Positions 9,000-19,858 of a stretch of DNA of 64,000 nt are shown one piece after another (position 1 is the stretch's first letter; each line of letters starts with the position of its first letter). Both the position numbers and the translations under genes were made by a program. The notes under the pieces are model-generated. The model worked only from the letters and a program-made list of their open reading frames with translations, searched no databases and was not told the origin of the DNA. The stretch is from an uncultured Paracoccaceae bacterium (GTDB taxonomy: Bacteria > Pseudomonadota > Alphaproteobacteria > Rhodobacterales > Rhodobacteraceae), in assembly GCA_947488605.1 (NCBI GenBank), contig CANKZJ010000001.1:62001-126000 (forward strand), given 5' to 3'.

Positions 9000-9626
9000 A
9001 TGTCGGACGCCCAAGACACCCCGCAAATCTACCTGATCACACCGACAGAGTTCGATTTGTCGACATTCCCTGATCAAATGGCGGCCTGTCTGGACAGCAC
9101 CGAAGTGGCCTGCGTCAGGTTGGCCTTGGCCACCCAAGACGAAGGACGTATCGCCAAAGCTGCGGACGCTTTGCGCGAATTGACCCATGCCCGTGACGTA
9201 GCCCTTGTGATCGATACGCATATTTTGATGGTTGAGCGTCTTGGGCTCGACGGTGTGCATCTGACGGACGCGGCGCGATCTGTGAAAAAGGTCCGCAAAG
9301 ATCTTGGTGATGACGCCATCGTTGGCAGCTATTGCGGCAATTCACGCCACGACGGCATGACCGCTGGAGAGTTGGGCGCAGATTACGTCTCGTTCGGTCC
9401 TGTCGGCGCGTCGACACTGGGTGATGGCCGCCAAGCCGAGCTTGAATTGTTTGAATGGTGGTCGCTGATGATCGAAGTGCCGGTGGTTGCCGAAGGCATG
9501 CTTAACGCCGACTTGATCCGCAGCCTGACCCCCCATACTGATTTCTTCGGGATCAGCGACGAGATATGGCAATCCGAGAACCCCGCAAGCACACTCGCCG
9601 AGCTAAGACGTGCCATGCTGGGTTAA
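9000..9626 (+). CDS. ThiE/TenI-like thiamine phosphate synthase family protein
   Basis: A 208-residue TIM-barrel protein resembling thiamine phosphate synthase. The family segments LDGVHLTD, AIVGSYCGNSRHDGMTAGELGADYVSFGPV and VPVVAEGM are present, but the pyrophosphate-binding residues after GVHL and the usual glycine-rich C-terminal loop are degenerate. No thiamine genes lie nearby. It may be a genuine divergent ThiE or a TenI-like paralogue. The 3' end overlaps the convergent olsA gene by 24 nt. Confidence 0.75.
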   Translation: MSDAQDTPQIYLITPTEFDLSTFPDQMAACLDSTEVACVRLALATQDEGRIAKAADALRELTHARDVALVIDTHILMVERLGLDGVHLTDAARSVKKVRKDLGDDAIVGSYCGNSRHDGMTAGELGADYVSFGPVGASTLGDGRQAELELFEWWSLMIEVPVVAEGMLNADLIRSLTPHTDFFGISDEIWQSENPASTLAELRRAMLG

Positions 9627-10433
9627 CCCCGCACGGACTTGATGCTCCAGCGCCAGCGCCAACTTTTTTCGATCTTGAAAATCAGCAACTTTGACCGCCG
9701 GATGATAGATGACACGCACAGTGCCTTGCTGTTTGAGAGCCAAAGTGGCGAGCAAATGCGGCCCGAAATCCATGCCGCCCCACCAGCCATAAAACCGCGC
9801 ATCTTGCCCCGGTGGTGCAACATAGCTGACAGTTACAGGCTGTATCGCGAGTGTGTCGCGTAGCGCCGGATCGAAGAAAGCGGCAAAGAGCGCGGGTTTG
9901 AATGCCAAAACCCGCAAGCCGTCCGTGGATGTACCTTCGGGGAAGAACAACAGTCTATGGCCGGCGTTTAAGCGCGATTGAAACAACGCTATCTGCGCGT
10001 TTAGTTCACTGCGGTCACGTTTGATAAAAACTGTTCCGGTCGCCCGCGCAAGCCATCCGATACCGGGCCAAGCGGCGACTTCGGATTTGGACACAAAGTA
10101 AATCCGTTTACTGGCGTTTAACGCGAAAATATCCAACCATGAACTATGGTTGGCAACGACAGCGCCCGCGCCTTGCAGCGGTTCCCCTTCCCGGTGCAGC
10201 GTCATACCCAAGAGCACAAACACCCCGCGACAAACGCCTCTGGTAATATGCGGTGTCATTGGGCGTGCGACACCGTAAACCGGACGCTCGACCAAGCGCA
10301 CGAGTAACAGGACTATCAGACCGCCAAACACCAGACAGAACAACGGAATGCCGCGTCGAACAATGCGCCACCATCCCCCGGCGCCCCACGACATGGTGGG
10401 CGGTGGATCGTCGCTATACCACGTATCAGCCAT
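9603..10433 (-). CDS. olsA: Lyso-ornithine lipid O-acyltransferase (PlsC family)
   Basis: A 276-residue inner-membrane acyltransferase. One hydrophobic segment lies at about 28-50. The PlsC signatures NHSSWLDIF (HX4D), GTVFIKRDRSE and LLFFPEGTSTDG follow. OlsA adds the second acyl chain to lyso-ornithine lipid, a phosphorus-free membrane lipid; the olsB gene immediately upstream supports this over a general PlsC role. The ATG at 10433 has a GAGGA site 4 nt upstream and overlaps the olsB stop by 8 nt. The longer frame to 10562 is read-through of olsB sequence and was rejected. Confidence 0.88.
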   Translation of the reverse strand: MADTWYSDDPPPTMSWGAGGWWRIVRRGIPLFCLVFGGLIVLLLVRLVERPVYGVARPMTPHITRGVCRGVFVLLGMTLHREGEPLQGAGAVVANHSSWLDIFALNASKRIYFVSKSEVAAWPGIGWLARATGTVFIKRDRSELNAQIALFQSRLNAGHRLLFFPEGTSTDGLRVLAFKPALFAAFFDPALRDTLAIQPVTVSYVAPPGQDARFYGWWGGMDFGPHLLATLALKQQGTVRVIYHPAVKVADFQDRKKLALALEHQVRAGLTQHGTS

Positions 10434-11202
10434 GCGATCCTCCCCGCTTGCTATATATAGCCTTTTGCATCTGGTTGATCGCTGAACGCTCCAACACCAT
10501 GCAAATGTCGACCGTGTTGAAAGCATAGTCCACGAATGCACCTTCACCGACCGTTGCGCCAAGACGCAGATAAGCTTTGATCAAGGCGGGCATTGCCCTT
10601 ACCGCGGCAAGTCGATCCACCTGATCTGCACTGACTTGATCCAGCGAAAACGCGGTCGGCCCGCGCGCCGTGACCCGCAACCCTTCAGGGGCCAAATGTC
10701 GTTGATGTAGCAGCGCTAAAGAATGGGCGTAATCCGCAATGTTCGTGCCTGCAAACGAGGCCACACCAAAGAGAACGTCAACGTCCTGTGATGCGACATA
10801 TTCAGACAGTGCAGACCAAAGATGCAACATTGCAGCGCCGCCGCGATAGTCAGGGTGCAAACAAGAACGGCCAAGCTCCAACAGGCCTTTGCCGCTTTGA
10901 TGCAGCAAGGTGAGGTCGTATTCGTCTTCGCAGTAAAACTGGCCTGCCTGATCAGCCATTGCGGCAGTCATAAACCTGTAGGCCCCGACTGTCTGATCAC
11001 CCGCTGCGCGCGTCTCATCTAGCAGCAAGAAATGGCCGGCATAATCATCGAACTTGTCACGCTCAAGCCGGGCTTCATGATCAACGATGGGACCGTCGCC
11101 GCCCATTTCTGTAACAAATACGTCGTACCGCAGGCGTTGCGCCGCGCGTAAATCATCAGCGGTTTGTGCAAGAACAGCTCGGAATTTGGGGTGATGCGTC
11201 AC
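10426..11202 (-). CDS. olsB: L-ornithine N-alpha-acyltransferase
   Basis: A 258-residue GNAT-fold enzyme that transfers a 3-hydroxyacyl chain from acyl-ACP to ornithine, the first step of ornithine-lipid synthesis. It is recognised by RLRYDVFVTEMG, the segment LELGRSCLHPDYRGGAAMLHLW and the conserved FNTVDICMVL near the end. The start is a GTG (11200-11202) with a weak ribosome-binding site. The stop overlaps the olsA ATG, so the two are translationally coupled. A CtrA-like site lies about 115 nt upstream. Confidence 0.9.
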   Translation of the reverse strand: MTHHPKFRAVLAQTADDLRAAQRLRYDVFVTEMGGDGPIVDHEARLERDKFDDYAGHFLLLDETRAAGDQTVGAYRFMTAAMADQAGQFYCEDEYDLTLLHQSGKGLLELGRSCLHPDYRGGAAMLHLWSALSEYVASQDVDVLFGVASFAGTNIADYAHSLALLHQRHLAPEGLRVTARGPTAFSLDQVSADQVDRLAAVRAMPALIKAYLRLGATVGEGAFVDYAFNTVDICMVLERSAINQMQKAIYSKRGGSHG

Positions 11203-11317
11203 GCTGATCTTTGATCCAGAACATTCATGCTCCGGATATCAGCATAAATTAAGCTTTTGGCAACCGACTGCGCGCATGATGACAGCCATAGGAGTTGACA
11301 AGCCATCGTTACTCGCC

Positions 11318-11333
11318 TTAAGATTGTATTAAC
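11318..11333. promoter_or_regulatory. Candidate CtrA-binding site (TTAA-N7-TTAAC)
   Basis: TTAA at 11318-11321, seven bases, then TTAACC at 11329-11334, an exact match to the alphaproteobacterial CtrA consensus, with the second half extending to TTAACCAT. It lies upstream of olsB and at the 3' end of the DUF3553 gene. One match could arise by chance in a window of this size, so it stays a candidate. Confidence 0.4.
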
Positions 11334-11508
11334 CATCAACGATCACGAGCAACACCCGTTTACTATCAATGACTATTTTACCCATCTCCCGGAAATTCAC
11401 CGTGATCTTGTCACCAATATTGGACTGCACCTGCCCGGTGCCCCAATCAGGTTGGTCAGGATGGCGCACCAGAGTGCCCGGCTCCAAAAATGCATTGATG
11501 TTAGACAT
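11329..11508 (-). CDS. DUF3553 family small protein
   Basis: A 59-residue protein read directly from the minus strand: start ATG at 11508, stop TAA at 11329-11331. It begins MSNINAFLEPGTLVRHP, continues DWGTGQVQSNIGDKITVNF and ends KRVLLVIVDG. This is the DUF3553 pattern, a single small beta-rich domain similar in feel to RNA-polymerase-binding CarD/UvrD-C Tudor-like modules (inference). The function is unknown. It diverges from chpT across only 29 nt, an arrangement I recall from other Rhodobacterales, so the two may share regulation. Confidence 0.88.
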   Translation of the reverse strand: MSNINAFLEPGTLVRHPDQPDWGTGQVQSNIGDKITVNFREMGKIVIDSKRVLLVIVDG

Positions 11509-11537
11509 ATCTTCTCTCTTACCAAGGAAGGCGCATC

Positions 11538-12128
11538 ATGCACCCAGATCTCGCAGCACTGGTCGGTTCACGTATCTGCCACGATCTTATCAGTCCAATT
11601 GGGGCAATCGGCAATGGAGTCGAGCTTTTGGCGTTGACCGATGGGGATACCAATGCCGAAATGGACCTCATTAGTGAAAGCGTCCAGAATGCGAGTGCGC
11701 GCATCCGCTACTTTCGGATCGCCTATGGTGCGGCCTCAGAAGAGCAACTGGTAAGCCGGTCTGAGATTCTCTCGATTCTCGCATCGTCTGCGCGTGGTGG
11801 CAGGATCAACTACATCTGGCAAGTTGATGGTGATCAACCAAGGCGCACGGTGCGTTGCGCCCTCTTGATGCTGCAAGCGTTAGAAGCCTCCCTGCCCTTG
11901 GGTGGTGACGTTCAGGTGTATCTTGATGCGGATGAATGGGTGATGCGCGCGGATGGCCCACGTATTTCTGTCGATGAACTGCTATGGGACAATCTTTTGT
12001 CGCCACAGGTGGGCTATCAACACACCGCAGCGCAGGTGCAATTCGCACTTCTGCCCAGCGTCCTTGCGGAAGCCGGGCGCAAGCTGAAGTTCAAGCAGGG
12101 TGAAAATCACCTGTTGGTCCGGTTCTAG
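11538..12128 (+). CDS. chpT: Histidine phosphotransferase ChpT
   Basis: A 196-residue phosphotransfer protein that relays phosphate from the hybrid kinase CckA to CtrA (and CpdR). The dimerisation-helix phosphoacceptor is His15 in [20 protein letters not shown], and the C-terminal half is a degenerate ATPase-like domain lacking the ATP-binding boxes, as in Caulobacter ChpT. A clear ribosome-binding site (AAGGAAGG) precedes the ATG. In this group the relay controls motility, gene transfer agent and related functions rather than essential cell cycling (family knowledge). Confidence 0.9.
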   Translation: MHPDLAALVGSRICHDLISPIGAIGNGVELLALTDGDTNAEMDLISESVQNASARIRYFRIAYGAASEEQLVSRSEILSILASSARGGRINYIWQVDGDQPRRTVRCALLMLQALEASLPLGGDVQVYLDADEWVMRADGPRISVDELLWDNLLSPQVGYQHTAAQVQFALLPSVLAEAGRKLKFKQGENHLLVRF

Positions 12129-13390
12129 GATCGCACCGTCCCATTTCCCGTTACAAGATACTTGAAACTGGTTAGCTGTTCCGCGCCCACAGGACCACGG
12201 GCATGCATCTTGCCAGTAGCAATCCCGATTTCCGCGCCCATGCCAAACTCACCACCATCAGCAAATTGGGTCGAGGCGTTACGCATCAAAATCGCACTAT
12301 CAAGCTGGGCAAAGAAATGCGCCGCGGCTTGATCGTCAGCGGTGACGATAGCATCTGTGTGGTTTGACCCAAATGTGCGGATATGGTCGATAGCGGCATC
12401 AACACCGTCAACCAGTTTGGCAGCGCATATCATATCAAGGTATTCTTTGCCGAAATCATCCGCATTCGCGGGTATTGTGCCAGCAATCTTGGCCAGATCG
12501 CCATCAGCGCGAACTTCGACCCCGGCTTGCAGCAACGCATCAACCAATAGGCTGCCGTGCTGGGTGTAGAACCGCCAATCGATCAGCAAACATTCCATTG
12601 CACCACAAATTCCCGTGCGCCGTGTCTTCGCATTCAGCACGATCTCAAGCGCCATTGCGGGATCGGCAGTCGCGCCCACATAGATGTGGCAAATCCCTTC
12701 AAGGTGGGCAAAGACAGGCACGCGAGCCTCGCGCTGAACCAGACCAACAAGACCTTTGCCACCGCGCGGCACTATGACGTCAATATGATCGGTCGCCGTC
12801 AGCATCGCCTTCACTGCGGCACGGTCGCGGGTCGGAACAAGCTGTATCGCCTCGGCAGGCAAACCGGCCTGCTTCAGGCCAATCTGCAAGCATTTGTGAA
12901 TTTCAGCGGAGGAATGGAAACTCTCGGACCCGCCACGCAGGATGACCGCATTGCCTGATTGCAAGCAAAGCGCGCCAGCATCTGCCGTCACATTGGGCCG
13001 GCTTTCGTAGATCACACCGATGACACCCAAAGGTGTGCGCACCCGCTGGATATGCAGACCAGTTGGCATGTCCCATTCTGTCATCACTTCGCCAACAGGA
13101 TCATGTTGCGCGGCGACACTGCGCAAGCCGTCGGCCATTGCGCGGATACGCGGCTCATCCAGCATCAGCCGGTCCATCATCGCAGCACTGAGGCCTTTTT
13201 CTTCACCAAAAACCTGATCTTCGGCATTGGCGTCCATAATAGCCTGACGGTTTTCCCAAATCGCATCAGCCGCACCAATCAAGGCAGCATGTTTGCGATC
13301 GGACCCGGCGGTCGCCAGCACAGCGGCCGCAGCCCGCGCATTTTCGCCGATTTGCGTCATCATCGGACCAACTGCATCGTAATCGTTCAT
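12125..13390 (-). CDS. proA: Gamma-glutamyl phosphate reductase
   Basis: Second enzyme of proline synthesis: NADPH-dependent reduction of glutamyl-5-phosphate to the semialdehyde. The protein is 421 residues, the usual length. Aldehyde-dehydrogenase-like segments include [20 protein letters not shown], the Rossmann region, and the catalytic-cysteine region ending in [11 protein letters not shown]. It follows proB after 12 nt in an obgE-proB-proA run. Its last 4 nt overlap the convergent chpT stop. Confidence 0.96.
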   Translation of the reverse strand: MNDYDAVGPMMTQIGENARAAAAVLATAGSDRKHAALIGAADAIWENRQAIMDANAEDQVFGEEKGLSAAMMDRLMLDEPRIRAMADGLRSVAAQHDPVGEVMTEWDMPTGLHIQRVRTPLGVIGVIYESRPNVTADAGALCLQSGNAVILRGGSESFHSSAEIHKCLQIGLKQAGLPAEAIQLVPTRDRAAVKAMLTATDHIDVIVPRGGKGLVGLVQREARVPVFAHLEGICHIYVGATADPAMALEIVLNAKTRRTGICGAMECLLIDWRFYTQHGSLLVDALLQAGVEVRADGDLAKIAGTIPANADDFGKEYLDMICAAKLVDGVDAAIDHIRTFGSNHTDAIVTADDQAAAHFFAQLDSAILMRNASTQFADGGEFGMGAEIGIATGKMHARGPVGAEQLTSFKYLVTGNGTVRS

Positions 13391-13402
13391 CGTCTTGCCC
13401 TC

Positions 13403-15600
<2,198 letters not shown>

Positions 15601-15666
15601 TCAAGGCATTCAATGTAAGGTATTCAATGTCGGCAGGCCGTAGCGTCAAGCATCAAGGAGTGGGCT

Positions 15667-16227
15667 TTGGTTGAACCAATCGTCTTTAAGGTTGATAAAA
15701 AAGCGCTGATCCGTGTCAGATTTGGTGCATTCGTACTTATAGGCGCGGGATTTTTACTGCTTTTACCAATCTCTAAATATTTTTTGAATTATGGTACACA
15801 GGCATCTTTCGAGACGCATGCGTGGTTTTTTGGTCGTACGGCATTTGTCTATTTTGTTTTGCTATCTTTGATCGTGACACAGTGGCTACGTGTCCCAGTC
15901 AATGCCGCTGACGGTCGTTTCGTGATCTCTCAGGACGGTGTGCTGTGGCGGATCGGTGATGACGAACGGCGGATTGCTTGGTCAGATATTCAGATCATCA
16001 CACCGCTCACTTATGAGGGAGGGCGTTATCCCGCTGCCATTTGGCTGGGAAACGATGATGACGCGCAGCTTAGTCGCGCGCGCACGGAAAATATACGACG
16101 TGTCGTGTACCAAGACCCGGTACGCGTTCTTGATTTTCCAAACGGTCTCGCGGTTCCAATGGCATTGTTCGGGTCAAAACAGGTCTACGATATTCTAAGA
16201 ACCATCCGTGACCGCACGACCCCCTAA
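15667..16227 (+). CDS. Hypothetical two-helix membrane protein
   Basis: A 186-residue protein of no recognised family. Two membrane helices are visible (about 18-40 and 58-78), followed by a soluble C-terminal domain whose strand pattern (ISQDGVLWRIGDDERRIAWSDIQIITP) resembles bacterial PH-like domains of small membrane proteins; that is inference. The start is a TTG at 15667 supported by an excellent AAGGAG site 6 nt upstream. It ends 1 nt short of the convergent GNAT gene. Confidence 0.7.
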   Translation: MVEPIVFKVDKKALIRVRFGAFVLIGAGFLLLLPISKYFLNYGTQASFETHAWFFGRTAFVYFVLLSLIVTQWLRVPVNAADGRFVISQDGVLWRIGDDERRIAWSDIQIITPLTYEGGRYPAAIWLGNDDDAQLSRARTENIRRVVYQDPVRVLDFPNGLAVPMALFGSKQVYDILRTIRDRTTP

Positions 16228-16228
16228 T

Positions 16229-16768
16229 TCATTCCTGCTTCAAGGTATATGTCCAAGTTGGCACTGTCGCATTGCGTGAGACAGAAAACGCCTCGGCATC
16301 CCCAAGATAGTCAAAACCACAATTAGTCAGTACGCGTGCAGAACCGGGATTGTCCTGAAAAACCTCAGCAAAAATGCGGTCAGACTTGTGCGGATTAGCG
16401 GCAATCAATACGCGTACGGCTTCTGTCGCAAAACCGGTGTTCCAAAAGGCAGGTGCAATCCAATAAAAGATCTCTGACTGCGCGCGGTCCATATGCTCTA
16501 GACTGATCAGCCCCAGCGCCTCGGCGTGGCCGTGGGCGGATCCATCAATGACCCAAACATCCTCGGCACGTTCCGGCTGAGAAGCGCGTTCAATCATTGC
16601 TTCAACTGATCCAGGAGGAAGCGGATGCGGCATTGCACGCGTGCCACGGGCGACGCGGTCGTCGCTTGCATACATCGCAATCAGGCCTGCATCAGATTTC
16701 CGGCAAGGCCGCAGGACAAAGCGGCTTGCTTCTATAGTGTCTTGAACGATGATCTCTTCATGTCTCAT
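16229..16768 (-). CDS. GNAT family N-acetyltransferase (RimJ/RimL-like)
   Basis: A 179-residue acetyltransferase of the RimJ/RimL subgroup. It has FVLRPCRKSDAGLIAMY at the N-terminus, WIAPAFWNTGFATEAVRVLIAA for the acetyl-CoA binding helix, and NPGSARVLTNCGFDYLG near the C-terminus. The ATG at 16768 has a GGGAGGG site 5 nt upstream and was preferred to the in-frame upstream start. The substrate (protein N-terminus, antibiotic or small molecule) cannot be told. It stands alone just after rpmA, with a terminator between. Confidence 0.85.
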   Translation of the reverse strand: MRHEEIIVQDTIEASRFVLRPCRKSDAGLIAMYASDDRVARGTRAMPHPLPPGSVEAMIERASQPERAEDVWVIDGSAHGHAEALGLISLEHMDRAQSEIFYWIAPAFWNTGFATEAVRVLIAANPHKSDRIFAEVFQDNPGSARVLTNCGFDYLGDAEAFSVSRNATVPTWTYTLKQE

Positions 16769-16842
16769 TGTTTCCCTCCCCGAAAACAATTCCTCAACGC
16801 CACCTCTTAAATCTACATGGTGGCAAAACTATGAATAAATAA

Positions 16843-16868
16843 GGGGGACCGGTTATCACCGATCCCCC
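16843..16868 (-). terminator. Hairpin terminator after rplU-rpmA
   Basis: A stem of about 10 bp with one mismatch and a 4-nt loop (16843-16868, GGGGGA paired to TCCCCC at the base), 28 nt after the rpmA stop. The minus-strand tail is U-rich but interrupted (CUUAUUUAUUC), so termination may be moderate. Confidence 0.7.
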
Positions 16869-16896
16869 AAAATTTCGCTACCTTGGACTTATCGGT

Positions 16897-17166
16897 TTAT
16901 TCAGCGGCCTCCGCCACTGGAATAACCGAAATAAAGGTACGGCCTTTGAGGCCTTTATGGAATTTGACGTTACCATCAATGGTCGCAAAGATTGTGTGAT
17001 CTTTGCCCATGCCGACGCCCATGCCTGGCCACATCTTTGTGCCACGCTGGCGCATGATGATGTTACCCGGAATGACGACTTCGCCACCGAATTTTTTCAC
17101 GCCAAGACGGCGACCAGCTGAGTCGCGTCCGTTACGGGATGAACCGCCTGCTTTTTTATGTGCCAT
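16897..17166 (-). CDS. rpmA: 50S ribosomal protein L27
   Basis: Large-subunit protein L27, which stabilises tRNA at the peptidyl-transferase centre. The 89-residue protein starts [16 protein letters not shown], the universal N-terminus, so the ATG at 17166 is right and the longer open frame is not. Core segments [23 protein letters not shown] and the HTIFATIDG region are conserved. It follows rplU after 11 nt. Confidence 0.98.
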   Translation of the reverse strand: MAHKKAGGSSRNGRDSAGRRLGVKKFGGEVVIPGNIIMRQRGTKMWPGMGVGMGKDHTIFATIDGNVKFHKGLKGRTFISVIPVAEAAE

Positions 17167-17177
17167 TTGGTCTCTCC

Positions 17178-17885
17178 TTACGCTTTCGCGAATTCTGCGG
17201 CTTGTGTCAGCCAATCATCGCGGTCGATACGACCTTTGAAGTTCAGTTTCTCGTCCATAGCAGCCACATCCTCTGGCGTCCACGCCGCGATCTGCGCAAA
17301 CGTGGTCACATCAAGCGCATGCAGCTTCTTGACGATCACTGGGCCAACGCCGCTGATCCGTGTCAGATCATCACCGCCAGTTTCAGCTTTTGCCTTTGGC
17401 GCGGCTTTGGCTTTCGGCTCTGCCTTGGCTTTTGGTGCAGCCTTTGGCTTTTCGGCCTTTGGTGTAGACGCACGCTTTGCAGCGGCTGCGGCTTTCTTAG
17501 ACGTCGGCGCGCCGTTCGCGCCAGTCACATGCGCGATACCGGCGCCAGACACGGCAGCCATCACGCCAGACTTGTCGGCACCTTTTTCCAAGATCTCAGC
17601 GATACGAACCAGCGTCAGTTGCTGACGGTGGCCTTTCGTGCGCTGCGAGCCGTGCTTACGGCGGCGCTTGACGAAGTTAATCGTTTTCTCGCCTTTGATC
17701 TGGTCGATCACTTCAGCTTGGACGCCAGCGCCCGCAACTGTTGGCGTGCCCACGGTAGAGCCGACCATAAGAATCTCGTTGAATTGGATTTTGTCGCCAG
17801 CTTTCGCTGCTAGCTTTTCGACACGCACCACGTCGCCAGAGGCAACTTTGTACTGCTTGCCGCCGGTTTTGAGAACCGCAAACAT
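17178..17885 (-). CDS. rplU: 50S ribosomal protein L21 with C-terminal helix-hairpin-helix extension
   Basis: The first ~100 residues are ordinary L21 ([32 protein letters not shown]). Bacterial L21 normally ends there. This 235-residue protein continues with an Ala/Lys/Pro-rich linker of repeated [15 protein letters not shown] type (about 128-168) and a folded tail (about 172-235). The tail is helix-hairpin-helix-like: [20 protein letters not shown] followed by [17 protein letters not shown] know similar long L21 forms from Rhodobacterales. The tail may bind rRNA or DNA; its role is unknown. It is the first gene of rplU-rpmA. Confidence 0.95.
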   Translation of the reverse strand: MFAVLKTGGKQYKVASGDVVRVEKLAAKAGDKIQFNEILMVGSTVGTPTVAGAGVQAEVIDQIKGEKTINFVKRRRKHGSQRTKGHRQQLTLVRIAEILEKGADKSGVMAAVSGAGIAHVTGANGAPTSKKAAAAAKRASTPKAEKPKAAPKAKAEPKAKAAPKAKAETGGDDLTRISGVGPVIVKKLHALDVTTFAQIAAWTPEDVAAMDEKLNFKGRIDRDDWLTQAAEFAKA

Positions 17886-18010
17886 ATGTTATTCCTTTGT
17901 TTTTCGCGTCTCTGAGGCCCCGGGATCAACCGGCGTTTGGTACCTTTGGACTGCGTGCCCGTGGGCATAATTTCGCATACTACCCCGCAAGACCCTTGCA
18001 GAGTTGGCGC

Positions 18011-18039
18011 TATATCTGACCTATACCCTCATAAGTCAA
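18011..18039 (-). promoter_or_regulatory. Putative promoter of rplU-rpmA
   Basis: On the minus strand a -35 TTGACT (plus 18034-18039) is followed by 17 nt and a -10-like GATATA (plus 18011-18016). This would leave a leader of roughly 120 nt before rplU, long enough to hold a ribosomal-protein control element. The -10 is imperfect. Confidence 0.45.
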
Positions 18040-18062
18040 CATAAAAAGAAGGTATAAAACCC

Positions 18063-18410
18063 ATGCGCGGACCATTGATAGTCGTTCTACTTACCGCCGC
18101 TTGCACACAAGAGGCCAACCATCTGGGTAATCCCCTGATGCTGCCGTTCTCGGGGGCAAACACAGTAATCGGTAACGCCGCCTACGAAAAGCGGCGCGGT
18201 CAGGTCGAAGTCATCGTGAAAGCCAACTACGAAGACATCAAGCAAGATATCCGTGCAGGCGGTGGGCCTGTCTTGACCAAGGCGATGGACGCTGCGGGTG
18301 TATCAGAACGCGACCGGCCAACACGCATCATACAGCTACAATCCGACCTGGGGCTTTATAATGCCTCTCCGGGTGCACTGGTGACGGCGCTGATGGTCTA
18401 TGGTGGCTAG
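18063..18410 (+). CDS. Small hypothetical lipoprotein
   Basis: A 115-residue protein with a short lipoprotein signal: MRGPLIVVLLTAAC, with Cys14 as the likely lipidation site (lipobox LTAAC). The mature part shows no known domain. The region AYEKRRGQVEVIVKANYEDIKQDI could form a strand and a helix. It ends overlapping the convergent lipoprotein gene by 4 nt. It shares the spacer with rplU but is transcribed divergently. Confidence 0.65.
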   Translation: MRGPLIVVLLTAACTQEANHLGNPLMLPFSGANTVIGNAAYEKRRGQVEVIVKANYEDIKQDIRAGGGPVLTKAMDAAGVSERDRPTRIIQLQSDLGLYNASPGALVTALMVYGG

Positions 18411-18811
18411 AAATCGGCCAGCAAAGAATCCCGTTTGGCGACAAGATCCCAAAACGCCTTTGATCGAGAGATGTCATTGGCGACCTCAACCGGGATACCA
18501 CGCGACAACATCCGGTCATAAAGCGTTTGTGGATATCCACCTGTCACAGATGGCACGCTGATCATGGCGTTGATATCGGCAGAAACGCCTGCAGCCTCTG
18601 GCGGGCAGCCGCGTGTTGGATTGCCACTTACGTCGATGCCATCCGCCTCCATCCTTGCAACAGCTGCGAAATAGATCGTGCATTCAGACGACAACAGTTC
18701 CGCCTGACGCGGATCATCGGGGGGCAAATCTGGCTGTGGTGCGATCGGGGCAGTCTGCGCACATGCGGCAAGCAGACCAAAAACAAGCATGGCGGATTTG
18801 AATGAACGCAA
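18407..18811 (-). CDS. Small hypothetical lipoprotein
   Basis: A 134-residue protein starting at TTG (18809-18811) with an AAGGA site 8 nt upstream. The lipobox is LLAAC, with Cys17 as the expected lipidated residue. A Pro-rich linker (APIAPQPDLPPDDP) follows, then an unrecognised domain with two cysteines (SSECTIYF and RGCPPEA) that could pair. The product is probably an envelope lipoprotein; nothing more can be said. Confidence 0.65.
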   Translation of the reverse strand: MRSFKSAMLVFGLLAACAQTAPIAPQPDLPPDDPRQAELLSSECTIYFAAVARMEADGIDVSGNPTRGCPPEAAGVSADINAMISVPSVTGGYPQTLYDRMLSRGIPVEVANDISRSKAFWDLVAKRDSLLADF

Positions 18812-18881
18812 TGAATTTTTCCTTGTCGTCAGTGTGTTGACGCTATTCTACCGCTAGCGCGGATAAAGCCAAGCGCATTGA

Positions 18882-19715
18882 TCACAGTTCCTGACTGATC
18901 ATGAACCGTGACGACGCAAGGCCCAAGGCGCGCGAGATATCATCAAACATCCCATTAAATGCCAAGAACAAAGCCTGCGTCATGTCCTGCCCCGCATCCG
19001 TCTGCGAAAATGCGATATAGGCTTCAAGTTCGGCGTCGGACAGCGGCTGATAGGCCATCAGCAAGAACGAATAGACCCATTCGGTTGTGGTGGAGCGGAC
19101 TTCAGGTTCTTGGGCCCAGACGTCTTGCAAGGCCGTTTCGGCCGTTACGCCCGCCGGCATCGCACCGCCGTCGATAAGGCCAAGGTAGAACGCATAGCTT
19201 GAATTAAGCGACCCCACGACATTCGATTCAATCAGATTGTTTGCATCGACGAATTCCTGCACCAACAAATAGCGCGGCGTCTCATCCATCATGGCGATCG
19301 CGGCGTTTTCCTTGCTGGCCTCTTCAACGGCATCATCCAGCAAAGCGCGGCGTGCGCTCACCTCAAGTCCGATGATCGTCTCGCCCTGCTCTGACGTAAA
19401 GAATGACAGCATCGCATCAATATCATCGCCCTCAAGTGCCTCACCAAATGCGCCACGCACCTCTTCATACATCATATCAACGTCATAGATGGCAGAAACG
19501 GCGTTTTGCCACTGCGCAGACGTGCCACCGGGTAACATATCGGTGGCAAGCGTATCGCCATACTCCAGCCCTTCTTCGCGCATGATGTGGATCATGTCGG
19601 GCAAACCGATTGCATCAAAAAGAGCATCGACCTTTGCCTCGTCAGTCTCTTGCGCGAATAGCGGTGCGGTGTGAAATGAAACAGCAACAATAAATGGGAG
19701 CACAGCGCGCAACAT
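18882..19715 (-). CDS. DUF2059-like exported protein
   Basis: A 277-residue protein with a clear signal peptide (to about residue 21, ending PLFAQ). Helical segments of the DUF2059 type occur twice: FFTSEQGETIIGLEVSARR near residue 108 and YIAFSQTDAGQDMTQALFLAF near 240. This suggests an internal duplication. DUF2059 proteins are periplasmic and of unknown function. The start ATG has AAGGA 6 nt upstream. The gene is monocistronic by spacing. Confidence 0.7.
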   Translation of the reverse strand: MLRAVLPFIVAVSFHTAPLFAQETDEAKVDALFDAIGLPDMIHIMREEGLEYGDTLATDMLPGGTSAQWQNAVSAIYDVDMMYEEVRGAFGEALEGDDIDAMLSFFTSEQGETIIGLEVSARRALLDDAVEEASKENAAIAMMDETPRYLLVQEFVDANNLIESNVVGSLNSSYAFYLGLIDGGAMPAGVTAETALQDVWAQEPEVRSTTTEWVYSFLLMAYQPLSDAELEAYIAFSQTDAGQDMTQALFLAFNGMFDDISRALGLASSRFMISQEL

Positions 19716-19858
19716 AGCGGATCCTTGTTTGATTGGCCTGCTTTATTGATATGCATCGTTGGCCGACTTTCCAAGCCTGCCCACGCAAATGTTAAGACTT
19801 GATAGGATTGTCTCTTGCGAAGGGGAGCCCATCAAAGTACGACGCCACCGATCCCCGC

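Noticed and set aside
17139..17813. 224-codon plus-strand frame over rplU
   Set aside because: It is antisense to the Ala/Lys linker of L21 and its low-complexity Phe/Cys/Gly translation is an artefact.
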